64,000 nt of DNA from CALBTQ01 sp036725605 (GTDB lineage Bacteria; Lernaellota; Lernaellaia; Lernaellales; Lernaellaceae), in the NCBI GenBank assembly GCA_036725605.1, contig DAIMDW010000004.1, forward strand, positions 62,001-126,000, given 5' to 3'. The translations under genes were made by a program, and so were the position numbers. The notes below the pieces were generated by a model. That model did not search any database. It saw only the letters and a program-made list of their open reading frames with translations, and was not told the DNA's origin. This document shows, in pieces, positions 35,131 through 43,771 of this stretch (the stretch's first letter is position 1; the number at the start of each line of letters is the position of its first letter).

Positions 35131-36486
35131 ATGAGCATTACCATTGTTCAGAAAAGCGACCTGAACATTCGGAAGAAAAACGCCAAATTCGGCTTGGTGT
35201 TGGCCGGCGGCGCCATCAGCGGCGCAGCGTACAAACTCGGCGGGCTCAAAGCCCTGTCGGACTTGATGGTCAATCAGGACATCACCGATTTCGATTTGTT
35301 TGTCGGCCTGTCGGCGGGCGCGTTGATCGCCGCGCCGTTGGCCACCGGCGTTTCGCCCGAGGAGATGCTTAAAAGCCTGGACGGGAAATCCAACAAGCTG
35401 TCGCAGTTCACGCCGTTCGATTTCTACAACCCGAATTTCAGCGAGTTCATCCAGAAACCGTTGCAGTTGATTTTCGACACCAGCACGACGCTGCCGCGCT
35501 TCTCGATCAATTTCCTTTCGATGCTTTTTTCGCCGGACCGGCATTTCTTCCGGACGCTGCAACAGACGCTGTCCAGACCGAAATACAAAAACATCGACCT
35601 GCTGCTCAAGCTGTTGGTGAAGATTGCCGCCGCAAGCAAGTCGCTGCCCAAATGGGCCGATTACGTGCCCTCGGGCATTTTCGACAATACGAAAATCGAA
35701 GCGTATATCCGGCGCAACCTGGAGCGGAATCATCTGAAAAACGATTTCCACGATCTGTACCAGCGCCGGCGCAAGGAACTGTACATCACCGCCACGAATC
35801 TCGATTCGGGCGAGGTGGTCGTGTTCGGCCACGACGAATTCAACGACGTAACCATCAGCGAGTCGATTCAGGGCTCGACGGCGCTGCCGGGCTTTTACAA
35901 GCCGGCGCGGATCAAGGGCGTGGATTACGTGGACGGCGGCGTGGCGGCGACGGCGAACATCGACGTGGCGATCAACCACGGCGCGGATCTGATCATCTGT
36001 TACAATCCGTTCCGGCCGCTGAAAAACGAATTGCTGGTGCATTGGTACAAGGACATCGACCAGTACATCACCGACAAGCCGCACCTGGCCGCCGGCGGCA
36101 TGGTCGCGGTGATCAACCAGGTGTTCCGCATGCTGCTGCACCATCGGCTGCACCAGGCGATGCAAACCTATGCGTCCGATCCGAACTTCATGGGCGACAT
36201 CCTGCTCATCGAGCCCGACGTCAACGACGTGCAGTACTTCGCGATGAACCCGGTGAACTTCTGGCAGCGCGGGCGGGCGGCCGAACGCGGCTTCCTGTCG
36301 GTCAAGCAGTCGCTGGAAGAGCAGTACCCGCTGATCAAGAAAATCCTCAACAGCTACGGCGTGGAAACCTCGATGATCTACATCGAGGAAGACGCGAAGA
36401 AGATCCAGGCCAGCCCCTACGACGAGGCGATCGTCGGCGTGCTCGGCAAAGAGCGCATCAAGCGGGATATCCGGCTGGTGATGTGA
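35131..36486 (+). CDS. Patatin-like phospholipase / acyl hydrolase
   Basis: A 451-residue lipid acyl hydrolase using a Ser-Asp dyad. The oxyanion loop is LVLAGGAISGAAYK, the nucleophile elbow is GLSAG, and the catalytic aspartate is in YVDGGVAATANI. A hydrophobic or amphipathic middle (FSINFLSMLFSPDRHF) may contact membranes. No signal peptide, so it probably acts in the cytoplasm on membrane lipids. It faces the long-chain acyl-CoA synthetase gene, suggesting linked release and activation of fatty acids. Confidence 0.9.
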   Translation: MSITIVQKSDLNIRKKNAKFGLVLAGGAISGAAYKLGGLKALSDLMVNQDITDFDLFVGLSAGALIAAPLATGVSPEEMLKSLDGKSNKLSQFTPFDFYNPNFSEFIQKPLQLIFDTSTTLPRFSINFLSMLFSPDRHFFRTLQQTLSRPKYKNIDLLLKLLVKIAAASKSLPKWADYVPSGIFDNTKIEAYIRRNLERNHLKNDFHDLYQRRRKELYITATNLDSGEVVVFGHDEFNDVTISESIQGSTALPGFYKPARIKGVDYVDGGVAATANIDVAINHGADLIICYNPFRPLKNELLVHWYKDIDQYITDKPHLAAGGMVAVINQVFRMLLHHRLHQAMQTYASDPNFMGDILLIEPDVNDVQYFAMNPVNFWQRGRAAERGFLSVKQSLEEQYPLIKKILNSYGVETSMIYIEEDAKKIQASPYDEAIVGVLGKERIKRDIRLVM

Positions 36487-36589
36487 TGTAGAATATAGTT
36501 TCGAAACTTGTTGTTATTCTCATCCAAGAAAATCATATAACTAACATAAAGACGACGATTTTTCGGATGTGTTCAAGTTTGTATTTTGG

Positions 36590-36784
36590 TCATTCCTGAT
36601 TTTCATTAATCAAATTGAAGTTCATGCCGCTGAGAATGACGTTGGCGACATTCCAAGGCGGGATTCTTACTGTTAGTAGTAACAGTATAATAATCAATAA
36701 ATAACTGGCCAACACAAAATCAGATTTCAGTCCATCATGGTTAAAATGGTTAAAGAGGTAAGAGTGACGTGCGTAAGACCCCAC
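36590..36784 (-). CDS. Possible small membrane protein, weak
   Basis: A 64-residue frame from GTG 36784 with one hydrophobic segment (FVLASYLLIIILLLLTV). No ribosome site is apparent and the composition is AT-rich, where open frames arise more rarely by chance than in GC-rich DNA but hydrophobic ones are common. Could be a remnant. Confidence 0.25.
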   Translation of the reverse strand: MGSYARHSYLFNHFNHDGLKSDFVLASYLLIIILLLLTVRIPPWNVANVILSGMNFNLINENQE

Positions 36785-37026
36785 TTGCTCGATGACGACA
36801 AAAAAATAATAACTGATTTAAATGTATTCTAGTTTTTCGTTAACGGGTAGATTGGCAATCTAGTTTCCATCCAGTCCATCACCATGTGACAAATATATCA
36901 ATCGTAAAAGATGGATGCTTTTAAATCCGGTGGGAGAAGACGCTTATGGTTTCGGTGCTATTATTTTAATTAATAGTTTAAAGTTCTATTTTGTACAATT
37001 TTGTTTCTTATACTAATATGCTTCAG

Positions 37027-37173
37027 TTATAAATCCATTACTAACTTCAAAATTTCGTAAATAATCCAAAGCTTTGCCACTGTCAGGATTTTGTCTACCA
37101 TTTCCATAGGAAGAAATCCGTTACTCATCTTTTCTTCTTCCTTTTGGACGGTATGTTTCTGTTGTTTGTTCAT
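37027..37173 (-). CDS. Small 48-residue protein, function unknown
   Basis: Reading the minus strand from ATG 37173 gives 48 residues: a charged N-terminus (QKHTVQKEEEK), then MSNGFLPMEMVDKIL and a C-terminal amphipathic helix ending VAKLWIIYEILKLVMDL. A strong GGAGGG lies nine bases before the ATG, the best ribosome site in this island. I recognise no family. Its AT-rich composition matches the acquired stretch around it. Confidence 0.45.
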   Translation of the reverse strand: MNKQQKHTVQKEEEKMSNGFLPMEMVDKILTVAKLWIIYEILKLVMDL

Positions 37174-37439
37174 GTCCAATTTCCCTCCAAAGCTATTATA
37201 CAACTAATCATACATATTAAAAATGCTGCAACTGTATGGATGATTTACTATAAATTTCGTATAGCTAATGATAATGGATTAAATGTATATGATATCAATT
37301 AGTTATAATGTCCCCCTTTCGTTTTTCTGTGGATGCCGATGCGGTTCACGACGAAGTTGAGAGTGTTAACATATTAAAAGTGACCATTTAAAATCGATGT
37401 TTTTCGCATTGTAACAAGTTGGCGCGGCAGAACCGCGCG

Positions 37440-37466
37440 CCAGGAATAATTCCTGCACCTACGTTT
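37440..37466 (+). repeat. Dispersed palindromic repeat, type C copy 2
   Basis: CCAGGAATAATTCCTG followed by CACCTACGTTT, related to 29415-29441 with compensating changes in the stem. A separate short hairpin (GCGCGGCAGAACCGCGC) precedes it. Confidence 0.7.
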
Positions 37467-37542
37467 TTTTCTTCATTAGGTGGAGCCTTGGCCGGCGCTG
37501 ACACGCGCGGCGCATGAAGATAGCTGTATGTCATGCCCGCGC

Positions 37543-37578
37543 TGTGTGCCACACTTTTGGCGAAGCCAAAGGTGTGTG
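37543..37578 (+). repeat. Dispersed palindromic repeat, type B copy 1
   Basis: GTGTGCCACACTTTTGGC then GAAGCCAAAGGTGTGTG. The inverted counterpart is at 56016-56055. Arms TTTGGC and GCCAAA form a hairpin. Types A and B share the GTGCCA-n-TTTT-GGC design and are probably one family. Confidence 0.7.
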
Positions 37579-37598
37579 AAAATTGCCATCGATTTCTT

Positions 37599-38582
37599 CT
37601 AGTAAACCGTCTCCGCTTTTTTCGCATCGGTCATGGTGAAGGCGTGTTCCATGTGGATGCGCATGGTGAGTTTGTTGAGTTCGCCCTGGTCGGGGATCAT
37701 GTCGGCGGGCAGATCCATCGACATGGACATATCGGTGATCGTATGCGAGTTGACGGCCATGCCGTTTTCCTCGTCGAGGATCATGGAGCCCGCGGAGGTT
37801 CCCTGCTCAAATTCGAAGTTCTGGCCGTTGAAATTCAGCGGCTGACCATTGGGATTATCCGCGAAGTTGATGAGAACGTCGATGAACGCGCGGCCGTTTT
37901 CGCGTTTGGTCAGCGTATAGCGGCCGGTGCCGGTCATCGGGACGATCGAGCGCAGATCGTAATCCCTGGTCCAGGATTCGCCGACGGTCACCGGTTCTTC
38001 GGGGTACATGCCGGAATTGGGCAGCATGTTCTGCTTCATCGATTCTTCGTTCATCGTTTCCTTGAGCTTTTGCATCAAGGCCTGCCGCTGCATCTGATCG
38101 ATCGGGCCGAGGCGCTCGATGACCTTGTCGAACAGCTCGTCCAGGCCGGTGAAATCGACGATTTTGCTTTCTTCGTCGAGGGTCATGACGAAGGTATGAC
38201 CGACCATGGCGCTGAGCGGATTGGATTCGCTGTTGTCGGTCGCCGAGTCGAATTCCTGGTACATGCCCATGGTGCTCATTTCGTTGCGGAAGCGCTCGAT
38301 CGTGTAGTTCAGGCGCCAGGTGTTGTGGGGCAGGCGTTTGACCACTTCGATGCGCGTGTCCATTTCGGTGTTTTGTTGGACTTTTACTTCCACGCCTTCC
38401 ATGTTGCCGAACGGCACGGTGATGGTGACGCGAACCGATTCATGAGCGGTGAATACGTCGCCGACCTTCAGGTTGAGGCGCGGATGGAATTTACTCGTGC
38501 CGTAAGCTCCGCCCATCGACTGGCAGGCGGCGAGGGCCGCGACCAGGCACAACAACAGAAAAACGCGCACCATGTTTTTCAT
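37599..38582 (-). CDS. Lipoprotein (DUF6263-like), paralogue 1
   Basis: A 327-residue lipoprotein: signal MKNMVRVFLLLCLVAALAAC, then SMGGAYGT and a beta-rich domain beginning LKVGDVFTAHES, with DEESKIVDFTGLDELFDK and EEPVTVGESWTRDYDL. The latter resemble DUF6263-type lipoproteins that have a 'linear in time of treatment' beta fold; the name is tentative. ATG 38582. The signal and about 60 bases upstream are nearly identical to those of the gene at 40605, while the mature domains differ strongly. Confidence 0.75.
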   Translation of the reverse strand: MKNMVRVFLLLCLVAALAACQSMGGAYGTSKFHPRLNLKVGDVFTAHESVRVTITVPFGNMEGVEVKVQQNTEMDTRIEVVKRLPHNTWRLNYTIERFRNEMSTMGMYQEFDSATDNSESNPLSAMVGHTFVMTLDEESKIVDFTGLDELFDKVIERLGPIDQMQRQALMQKLKETMNEESMKQNMLPNSGMYPEEPVTVGESWTRDYDLRSIVPMTGTGRYTLTKRENGRAFIDVLINFADNPNGQPLNFNGQNFEFEQGTSAGSMILDEENGMAVNSHTITDMSMSMDLPADMIPDQGELNKLTMRIHMEHAFTMTDAKKAETVY

Positions 38583-38642
38583 GGAAAACCTCGTTTGGGA
38601 TTGTTGCAATGGAACCGCCAGCAACGTAACACGAACGTTACT
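38529..38642 (-). repeat. Duplicated leader (5' untranslated region plus signal peptide), copy 1
   Basis: From the lipobox codons through the upstream sequence ending CAACGTAACACGAACG, this block matches 40552-40665 with very few differences (for example CCAGCAACG versus CCAACAACG). Sequence on both sides differs. Confidence 0.75.
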
Positions 38643-38732
38643 TTTTCGTCAAAGTGAAAGAGTGGATGATCGGCGTTGCCGCTCACGATCGTGAACGGCG
38701 CGGATTCATCGATATACGATTGGTCTTCGCGC

Positions 38733-39428
38733 TTATTCCGGTTTGGCCACCTTGGGATAGACGAATCCGGCCAGCGCGGCGCCAATCAACGGCGCGACCC
38801 AGAACAGCCATAGTTGCGCCAAGGCCCAGCCGCCGACAAAGAGCGCCGGCCCGGTCGAACGCGCCGGATTGACCGACGTATTGGTGACCGGGATGCTGAT
38901 GAGGTGGATCAAGGTCAACGTCAACCCGATCGCCAAGGGCGCGAATCCTTGCGGAGCGCGTTCGTCGGTGGCTCCCAGAATGACGAACAGGAAAATGAAG
39001 GTCAGAACGATTTCGGCCACCAGGCAAGCCACCAACGAATAACCGCCGGGCGAATGCTCGGCGTAACCGTTGGAAGCAAAGCCGCCGGTCAGACTGAATC
39101 CGGCCTTGCCGCTGGCGATGAGATACAGCACCGCCGCCGCCACTATCGCGCCGATCACCTGGGCGACAATGTAGGGCAGCAGATCTTTGGCGGGCATGCG
39201 CCCACCGACCACGAGTCCGACCGAGACGGCGGGATTGAAATGGCCGCCGGAGATATGGCCCACGGCATAGGCCATGGTCACGACCGTCAGACCGAACGCC
39301 AGGGCTACGCCGGCAAAGCCGATGCCCAATTCCGGAAACGCCGCCGCCAGCACGGCGCTGCCGCATCCGCCGAAAACCAACCAAAACGTGCCGATCAATT
39401 CCGCAGCAAATTTTTTGGAGATAGACAT
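38733..39428 (-). CDS. aqpZ: Aquaporin Z-type water channel
   Basis: A 231-residue inner-membrane channel of the MIP family with six helices and the two half-helix signatures HFNPAVS and SVNPARS. The start is ATG 39428 (MSISKKFAAELIGTFWLVFGG), preceded by GGAGGAAAA; the ATG four codons earlier overlaps that ribosome site. AqpZ-like features (ISGGHFNPAVS, LGATDERAPQGFAPLAIG, ARSTGPAL) favour a water channel over GlpF. It lies between the two paralogous lipoprotein genes, which suggests insertion into, or a duplication around, this locus. Confidence 0.95.
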   Translation of the reverse strand: MSISKKFAAELIGTFWLVFGGCGSAVLAAAFPELGIGFAGVALAFGLTVVTMAYAVGHISGGHFNPAVSVGLVVGGRMPAKDLLPYIVAQVIGAIVAAAVLYLIASGKAGFSLTGGFASNGYAEHSPGGYSLVACLVAEIVLTFIFLFVILGATDERAPQGFAPLAIGLTLTLIHLISIPVTNTSVNPARSTGPALFVGGWALAQLWLFWVAPLIGAALAGFVYPKVAKPE

Positions 39429-39666
39429 TTTTTCCTCCATTGTTCCCCACGCGGAAGTGGGGAGGTTATTTTCTGTCTATTTGGATGCATTCCCTGTAGC
39501 GGACGCGCACATCTATGAAACAATCAGCAAGCAAAATGGAAAAATTTTCATTCTTGTTGGATATCCTACTCCCCGGCGGATGAGTAGTTCAAGTCGATAA
39601 GGCGAACGAAAATGGTAAACGAAGGGCGGCTTCAGCGTAGGAAATATAGAAGAAAAAGAAATTAAA

Positions 39667-40605
39667 TTAGTATCCTGTCCCCAATTTACGCAAGATGATT
39701 TTGTTTGTATGGACGACAGTGTAGGAATCGGTATTGTCATGCTTAAAAAGCAAGTTGGTTTTTATCTCTAGGGAAACAAGCATACCGGTTTCGCTATTGA
39801 CCGCCAACGATCCGCTTTGCCAGGCTTTCTCCATCACTTCCACTTCATTAGAAACGACCAATGGAGGAAGCGCATACGTGGTGTGGATATCAAAATGAGC
39901 AATTTCATCTTCCCACTTGGACATGGTGTAACTCGACTCTCCGATCAGACGTTTATCCCCCAATTCGGTTTCAATCTGTTTAACCCAGGTATCGCCCAGT
40001 TTCATCGGTTTATCAGGGAGGAAATGCAAATCCTTGATGTAATTGTCGAGAATTAATTTCCCCGCCATCGCCGTCGACTCTTGGTCGTTTTTGCGCGCGG
40101 TTTGTATGTCAAAGTTTTCAAGAGCCGTGCTCAGTTTATCTATCGTTTGATCAAATCCTTCGACCTCGGACACTTTCCCGTCTCTATCGAAAACAAAGGA
40201 ATAATTAGAGTGTGTCATGGCGGAAAGCAGTTGTTCCAATTCCGGAGCGCTTGTCGGCTCTTGAGATGGGGAATCTTCCGAGGGGCAAACGCCGATAGCA
40301 ACATTTTCCCCCTTAAAGGATAACCGCCACGAATGGTTGGATAGTTTTTCCAGGACTTCCAATCGATAGCTGACATCGGTTTGCATGCACATATTCATTT
40401 CGGATCCAAAAATTTCGGCATCCAGCCCGTCCAACTGAGCGTTAATTTCGAATTTATTAATATTGTGATAGAAATATTTTTCACCTACCTGGAGTTGAAT
40501 GCGGGGATTGTATTTTCGCGTGCCGAAGGCTCCGCCCATTGTCTGGCAGGCGGCGAGGGCCGCGACCAGGCACAACAACAGAAAAACGCGCACCATGTTT
40601 TTCAT
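39667..40605 (-). CDS. Lipoprotein (DUF6263-like), paralogue 2
   Basis: A 312-residue lipoprotein with signal MKNMVRVFLLLCLVAALAAC, then TMGGAFGTRKYNPR and LQVGEKYFYHNINK. Motifs aligned with paralogue 1 include DGKVSEVEGFDQTIDKL and DKPMKLGDTWVKQIE, and the closing YTVVHTNKIILRKL. Start and leader DNA match the gene at 38582 almost exactly; the mature domains have diverged. This points to duplication with strong constraint or gene conversion on the leader only. Confidence 0.75.
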   Translation of the reverse strand: MKNMVRVFLLLCLVAALAACQTMGGAFGTRKYNPRIQLQVGEKYFYHNINKFEINAQLDGLDAEIFGSEMNMCMQTDVSYRLEVLEKLSNHSWRLSFKGENVAIGVCPSEDSPSQEPTSAPELEQLLSAMTHSNYSFVFDRDGKVSEVEGFDQTIDKLSTALENFDIQTARKNDQESTAMAGKLILDNYIKDLHFLPDKPMKLGDTWVKQIETELGDKRLIGESSYTMSKWEDEIAHFDIHTTYALPPLVVSNEVEVMEKAWQSGSLAVNSETGMLVSLEIKTNLLFKHDNTDSYTVVHTNKIILRKLGTGY

Positions 40606-40665
40606 GGAAAACCTCGTTTGGGATTGTTGCAATGGAACCGCCAACAACGTAACACGAACGTTACT
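40552..40665 (-). repeat. Duplicated leader (5' untranslated region plus signal peptide), copy 2
   Basis: Partner of 38529-38642. The block includes the shared upstream CAACGTAACACGAACGTTAC, a likely promoter or operator region, as well as the signal peptide codons. Confidence 0.75.
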
Positions 40666-40674
40666 TTATATCGA

Positions 40675-41667
40675 TCAGTCCTCGTCGCCGAAGTGCACGC
40701 GGATGTCGACGTAGGATTTCTTGTACAGCTCCTGCGCGAGGCGTTCCATTTCGCGTTCGGCGGCGGCTTTGCGCAAGCGCATGGCGATCTTGTCTTTCAC
40801 CTCGTCGAAGGGCACGAGGCCGATGTGCTTTTTCTCGATCAGCAGCAGAATGAAAAAGCCGTTTTTGTCGCGGAAGATCGTCGAATGTTTGCCCGGTTCC
40901 AGCGGCGTGATCGCCTTGTTGTACACGGGTTTGAGCTGGCTGTTCATTTTGAAGCTGCCCAGCACGCCGCCGTCGGAGGCCGTCGGGCCCTGGCTGTACC
41001 GGCGCGCCAGTTCGGCGAAGTCGCCGCCGGCCAGCAGCTTTTCGTAGACCTCGTTCATCTTGACGAAGATTTCGCGCACCTGCTCTTCGCTCGGATTGGG
41101 CGGCAGGTTGAGGCGAATTTCGGCGATGCGCACAACCGGCTCGCCGGCGAATTCGTCGGGGTGGTTTTCGTAGTAGGCGCGGATGTCCTCGTCCTTGACG
41201 CGCAGTTTGTCGCGCATGCGGAAGGAGACGTACTGGTCACGCAGGATTTCCAGTTTGATGCGCTCGCGGAATTCGGCCATCGAGATGCCCTGCTGAATCA
41301 AGGCCATGTTCAGCGTTTCATCGGTGTAGCTGTTGGCCTTTTTGATGCGCTCGATGTAGGCGTCGATTTCCGTTTCGGTGACTTCGATGCCCAGGCGCAG
41401 CACTTCGCGCTCGATGAGCTTCTGCTCGATGAGCTTTTGCAGGATGTCGCGCTTGATCGCGTTGGCGCGCCGGTCGCGCTCGGTCGCCGAGAGGTCGGGA
41501 TGCTCGGCGATCATCTGGGCGATCATCGGACGGGCCATGGACTCGATCTCGTGCAAGGTGATGGCCTCTTCGTCGACCACCGCCGCGATGCGATTGACGA
41601 ACTCCTCGGCGCCGGCCGTTGCGGCCAGGATCGCGAGCAGGACGAACGCCAGGGCGAGTTTGCGCAT
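40675..41667 (-). CDS. Periplasmic peptidyl-prolyl isomerase/chaperone (SurA/PpiC type)
   Basis: A 330-residue exported protein. A Sec signal (ALAFVLLAILAATAGA) is followed by a SurA-like N-terminal helical domain (NRIAAVVDEEAITLHEIE) and one parvulin domain (FAELARRYSQGPTASDGGVLGSF). It probably helps outer-membrane protein folding. Start ATG 41667 after GGAGAG. It is the last of three consecutive PpiC-type genes on the minus strand. Confidence 0.85.
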   Translation of the reverse strand: MRKLALAFVLLAILAATAGAEEFVNRIAAVVDEEAITLHEIESMARPMIAQMIAEHPDLSATERDRRANAIKRDILQKLIEQKLIEREVLRLGIEVTETEIDAYIERIKKANSYTDETLNMALIQQGISMAEFRERIKLEILRDQYVSFRMRDKLRVKDEDIRAYYENHPDEFAGEPVVRIAEIRLNLPPNPSEEQVREIFVKMNEVYEKLLAGGDFAELARRYSQGPTASDGGVLGSFKMNSQLKPVYNKAITPLEPGKHSTIFRDKNGFFILLLIEKKHIGLVPFDEVKDKIAMRLRKAAAEREMERLAQELYKKSYVDIRVHFGDED

Positions 41668-41677
41668 AATCTCTCCG

Positions 41678-42655
41678 TTACGATTGGGGCAAGCGGGCGA
41701 TGTCGATGCGAACGACGGCCTTTTCGCGCAACCCTTGCAGGTAAGCGCGCCAGGCCTCGTCGGCGGCCCGCGTGCGCAACTTGGCGTGAATTGTGGCCCG
41801 GGCCTGCGCGAAGGTCAAGGCAACGGCGGGGGCTTTGTCGAGCATCTGCAGAATGTGCACGCCGTAGATCGTTTGAATCAGGTTGCTGATTTCGCCGGTG
41901 ACGAGGCGGAAGGCTTCCTCCTCGATTTCCGGCAGCATTTCGTCGCGGCCGAACCAGCCCAGTTCGCCGCCCTTGGCGGCCTCGGGGGCCAACGAACGCT
42001 CGCGGGCCACCTGCGTGAAATCCTTGCCGGTCAGCAGTTCGGTGAGCGCGGCGACGGCCTCGGGATGCGTGACGCAGACGATCTGCCGCGCGCGCACGCG
42101 TTCGGGCTCGACGAAATCCTCGCGGTTGTCGTCGTAATAGGCGCGCAGAGCGTCCTCGGAAATTTCCACGGACGGCAACACGGCCTGGGCGGCGAGCTTG
42201 TCGGCCAGCAGCGTGAAGCGGATGTGCTCGCGCAGGGCCTCGGGAGCGATGTTTCGGTTCGACAGCAGGTTGGCGAAATCGTTTTTTTCGTAGCCGGATT
42301 GCAGACCGGCGAGGATGCGGTCGACTTCCTCATCGGCGACGGCCAACCGGTTTTTGGCCGCTTCCTGGGCAATCAGGTGATGGTCGATCAGCCGGTCGAG
42401 GAAGGCGCGGCGCAGGGCCAGGCGGCTGAGGGGATCGGCCGGAGCCGATTCGGCCCGGGCGGCCAACGAAGCGGCGAACTGCGTGGCGAATTCGTCAACG
42501 GTGATCGGCTCGCCGTTGACCAGGGCCATCGCGTCGGGCGGCAGCGGCTCGGCTTTGGGGGCGCACGCCGCCAGGGCCATCAGCAGGACGGCGAGCAGGA
42601 AGCAAAAAGGGCGACGCCGTGTCGCGCCGCCCTTGGTGTGGTACTGAATCGACAT
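41678..42655 (-). CDS. PpiC-type peptidyl-prolyl isomerase lipoprotein
   Basis: A 325-residue lipoprotein (lipobox LAAC) with the same plan: SurA-like N-terminal helices (ALVNGEPITVDEFATQF), and a C-terminal parvulin domain (KDFTQVARERSLAPEAAKGGELGWFGRDEM). The ATG lies five bases after the end of the preceding gene, without a strong ribosome site, suggesting coupled translation. Confidence 0.85.
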   Translation of the reverse strand: MSIQYHTKGGATRRRPFCFLLAVLLMALAACAPKAEPLPPDAMALVNGEPITVDEFATQFAASLAARAESAPADPLSRLALRRAFLDRLIDHHLIAQEAAKNRLAVADEEVDRILAGLQSGYEKNDFANLLSNRNIAPEALREHIRFTLLADKLAAQAVLPSVEISEDALRAYYDDNREDFVEPERVRARQIVCVTHPEAVAALTELLTGKDFTQVARERSLAPEAAKGGELGWFGRDEMLPEIEEEAFRLVTGEISNLIQTIYGVHILQMLDKAPAVALTFAQARATIHAKLRTRAADEAWRAYLQGLREKAVVRIDIARLPQS

Positions 42656-42660
42656 TGTCT

Positions 42661-43695
42661 TTATTTGGACTCGCCCTCTTTGGCCGGCGCCGCGGGAGCG
42701 GCCGGGGGAGCCGGCGGTTCCTGCGGACCTTCGCCACCGATGGCGGGCAGGCCGGGCGCGCCGGGCGCACCGGGTTCGGGACCCGCGTCGACCTGGATGC
42801 CGTCGAGCACGTCATCATAGACTTTCACGTTGGCTTTGCTGCGCAGGCCTTCGAGCGTACCGTCGATGCGCTCCTTCAGTTTTTCCTGCTTCATGCGGCG
42901 CTCGATCGATTTTTCGACGCTGGCGAAGTCTTTGAGCTCGGCCGGGGTCTTTTCGACGAACTGCACGATGTTGAAGCCGCGTTTGTCTTTGAAGACATCG
43001 CTGATTTCGCCGGGCTTGGCCATGGCGAAGGCGACCGCGTCGAACTCTTCGCCGCGCATGCCCTTACGCACTTTGGGCAGCACGCCGCCGCGCTTTTTGG
43101 TGCCGCGATCTTCGGAGTACTGCTCGACGATCGCGTCCCAATTCGCGCCGCTCTTCAGTTTTTTCAGCGCCTCTTCGGCCTTGGCTTTGGCCTTGGCTTC
43201 CTCGGCGTCGGTGGCATTGCGCTTCAGGCGGACCAGGATCAGTTTGACCTTGATCGTTTCGGGGGTCATGAACTTGTCCTGATTTTCGTCGTAGTATTTT
43301 TTGACGTCGGCTTCGGTGACTTCGACGTCATCGTCATACAATTCCTTTTTCACCATGGAAGCGAGAATGCCGCGGCGGATCTGTTCCATGCGCGAGGTGA
43401 ATTCGTCGTCCTTGTCCAGGCCTTTGCGCATGGCTTCCTGGTAGAAGAGCTCTTCTTCGACCAGTTTGTCCAACAGCTCCATTTTGCCTTTTTTGCTGGC
43501 ATAACGGCGGCGGTTGAAGGGGGGGATGCGATCGAGGATCTGCTGGTAGTCATCGACCGTGATCGAAGAACTGCCGACCGTGGCGACCGCCTCGCCGGAC
43601 TTTTTCGCCGTCGAGCCCTGCGGACCGGTGCAGGCGACGACGATCAATGTCGCGATGAGGGCCAAGCCCAGAAAAAGAAGCGTACGTTTCAACAT
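42661..43695 (-). CDS. PpiC-type peptidyl-prolyl isomerase lipoprotein with Pro/Gly/Ala-rich tail
   Basis: A 344-residue lipoprotein (lipobox VVAC). SurA-like helices (ATVGSSSITVDDYQQIL, YDDDVEVTEADVKKYYDEN) precede a parvulin domain (DAIVEQYSEDRGTKKRGGVLP). A C-terminal tail of about 40 residues is rich in Pro, Gly and Ala. First of the three-gene foldase cluster; 76 bases downstream of mfd. GAGGAAAAGG precedes the ATG. Confidence 0.85.
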   Translation of the reverse strand: MLKRTLLFLGLALIATLIVVACTGPQGSTAKKSGEAVATVGSSSITVDDYQQILDRIPPFNRRRYASKKGKMELLDKLVEEELFYQEAMRKGLDKDDEFTSRMEQIRRGILASMVKKELYDDDVEVTEADVKKYYDENQDKFMTPETIKVKLILVRLKRNATDAEEAKAKAKAEEALKKLKSGANWDAIVEQYSEDRGTKKRGGVLPKVRKGMRGEEFDAVAFAMAKPGEISDVFKDKRGFNIVQFVEKTPAELKDFASVEKSIERRMKQEKLKERIDGTLEGLRSKANVKVYDDVLDGIQVDAGPEPGAPGAPGLPAIGGEGPQEPPAPPAAPAAPAKEGESK

Positions 43696-43771
43696 GATCC
43701 TTTTCCTCTTAATTCAGTTGATAAACGATGCATACAGTTAGACTGCACCTAAACCATCAATCGGAAGCACC

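Larger units (their letters stand above)
36487..37598. other. AT-rich intergenic island
   Basis: About 1.1 kb between a lipase and a lipoprotein gene. Most of it (about 36.5-37.4 kb) is strongly AT-rich, like the giant ATPase gene and unlike everything adjacent. It contains one small open frame with a good ribosome site (37027-37173), a weaker one (36590-36784), and at the right end two dispersed palindromic repeats. I see no transposase or integrase. Confidence 0.6.

Noticed and set aside
37388..37627. 79-codon minus-strand frame at the right edge of the AT-rich island
   Set aside because: It is built from the dispersed palindromes and has a basic, low-information sequence.
38675..38703. 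Hairpin GCCGCTCACGATCGTGAACGGC as aqpZ terminator
   Set aside because: The stem is fair but no T run follows on the minus strand, so termination is not supported.
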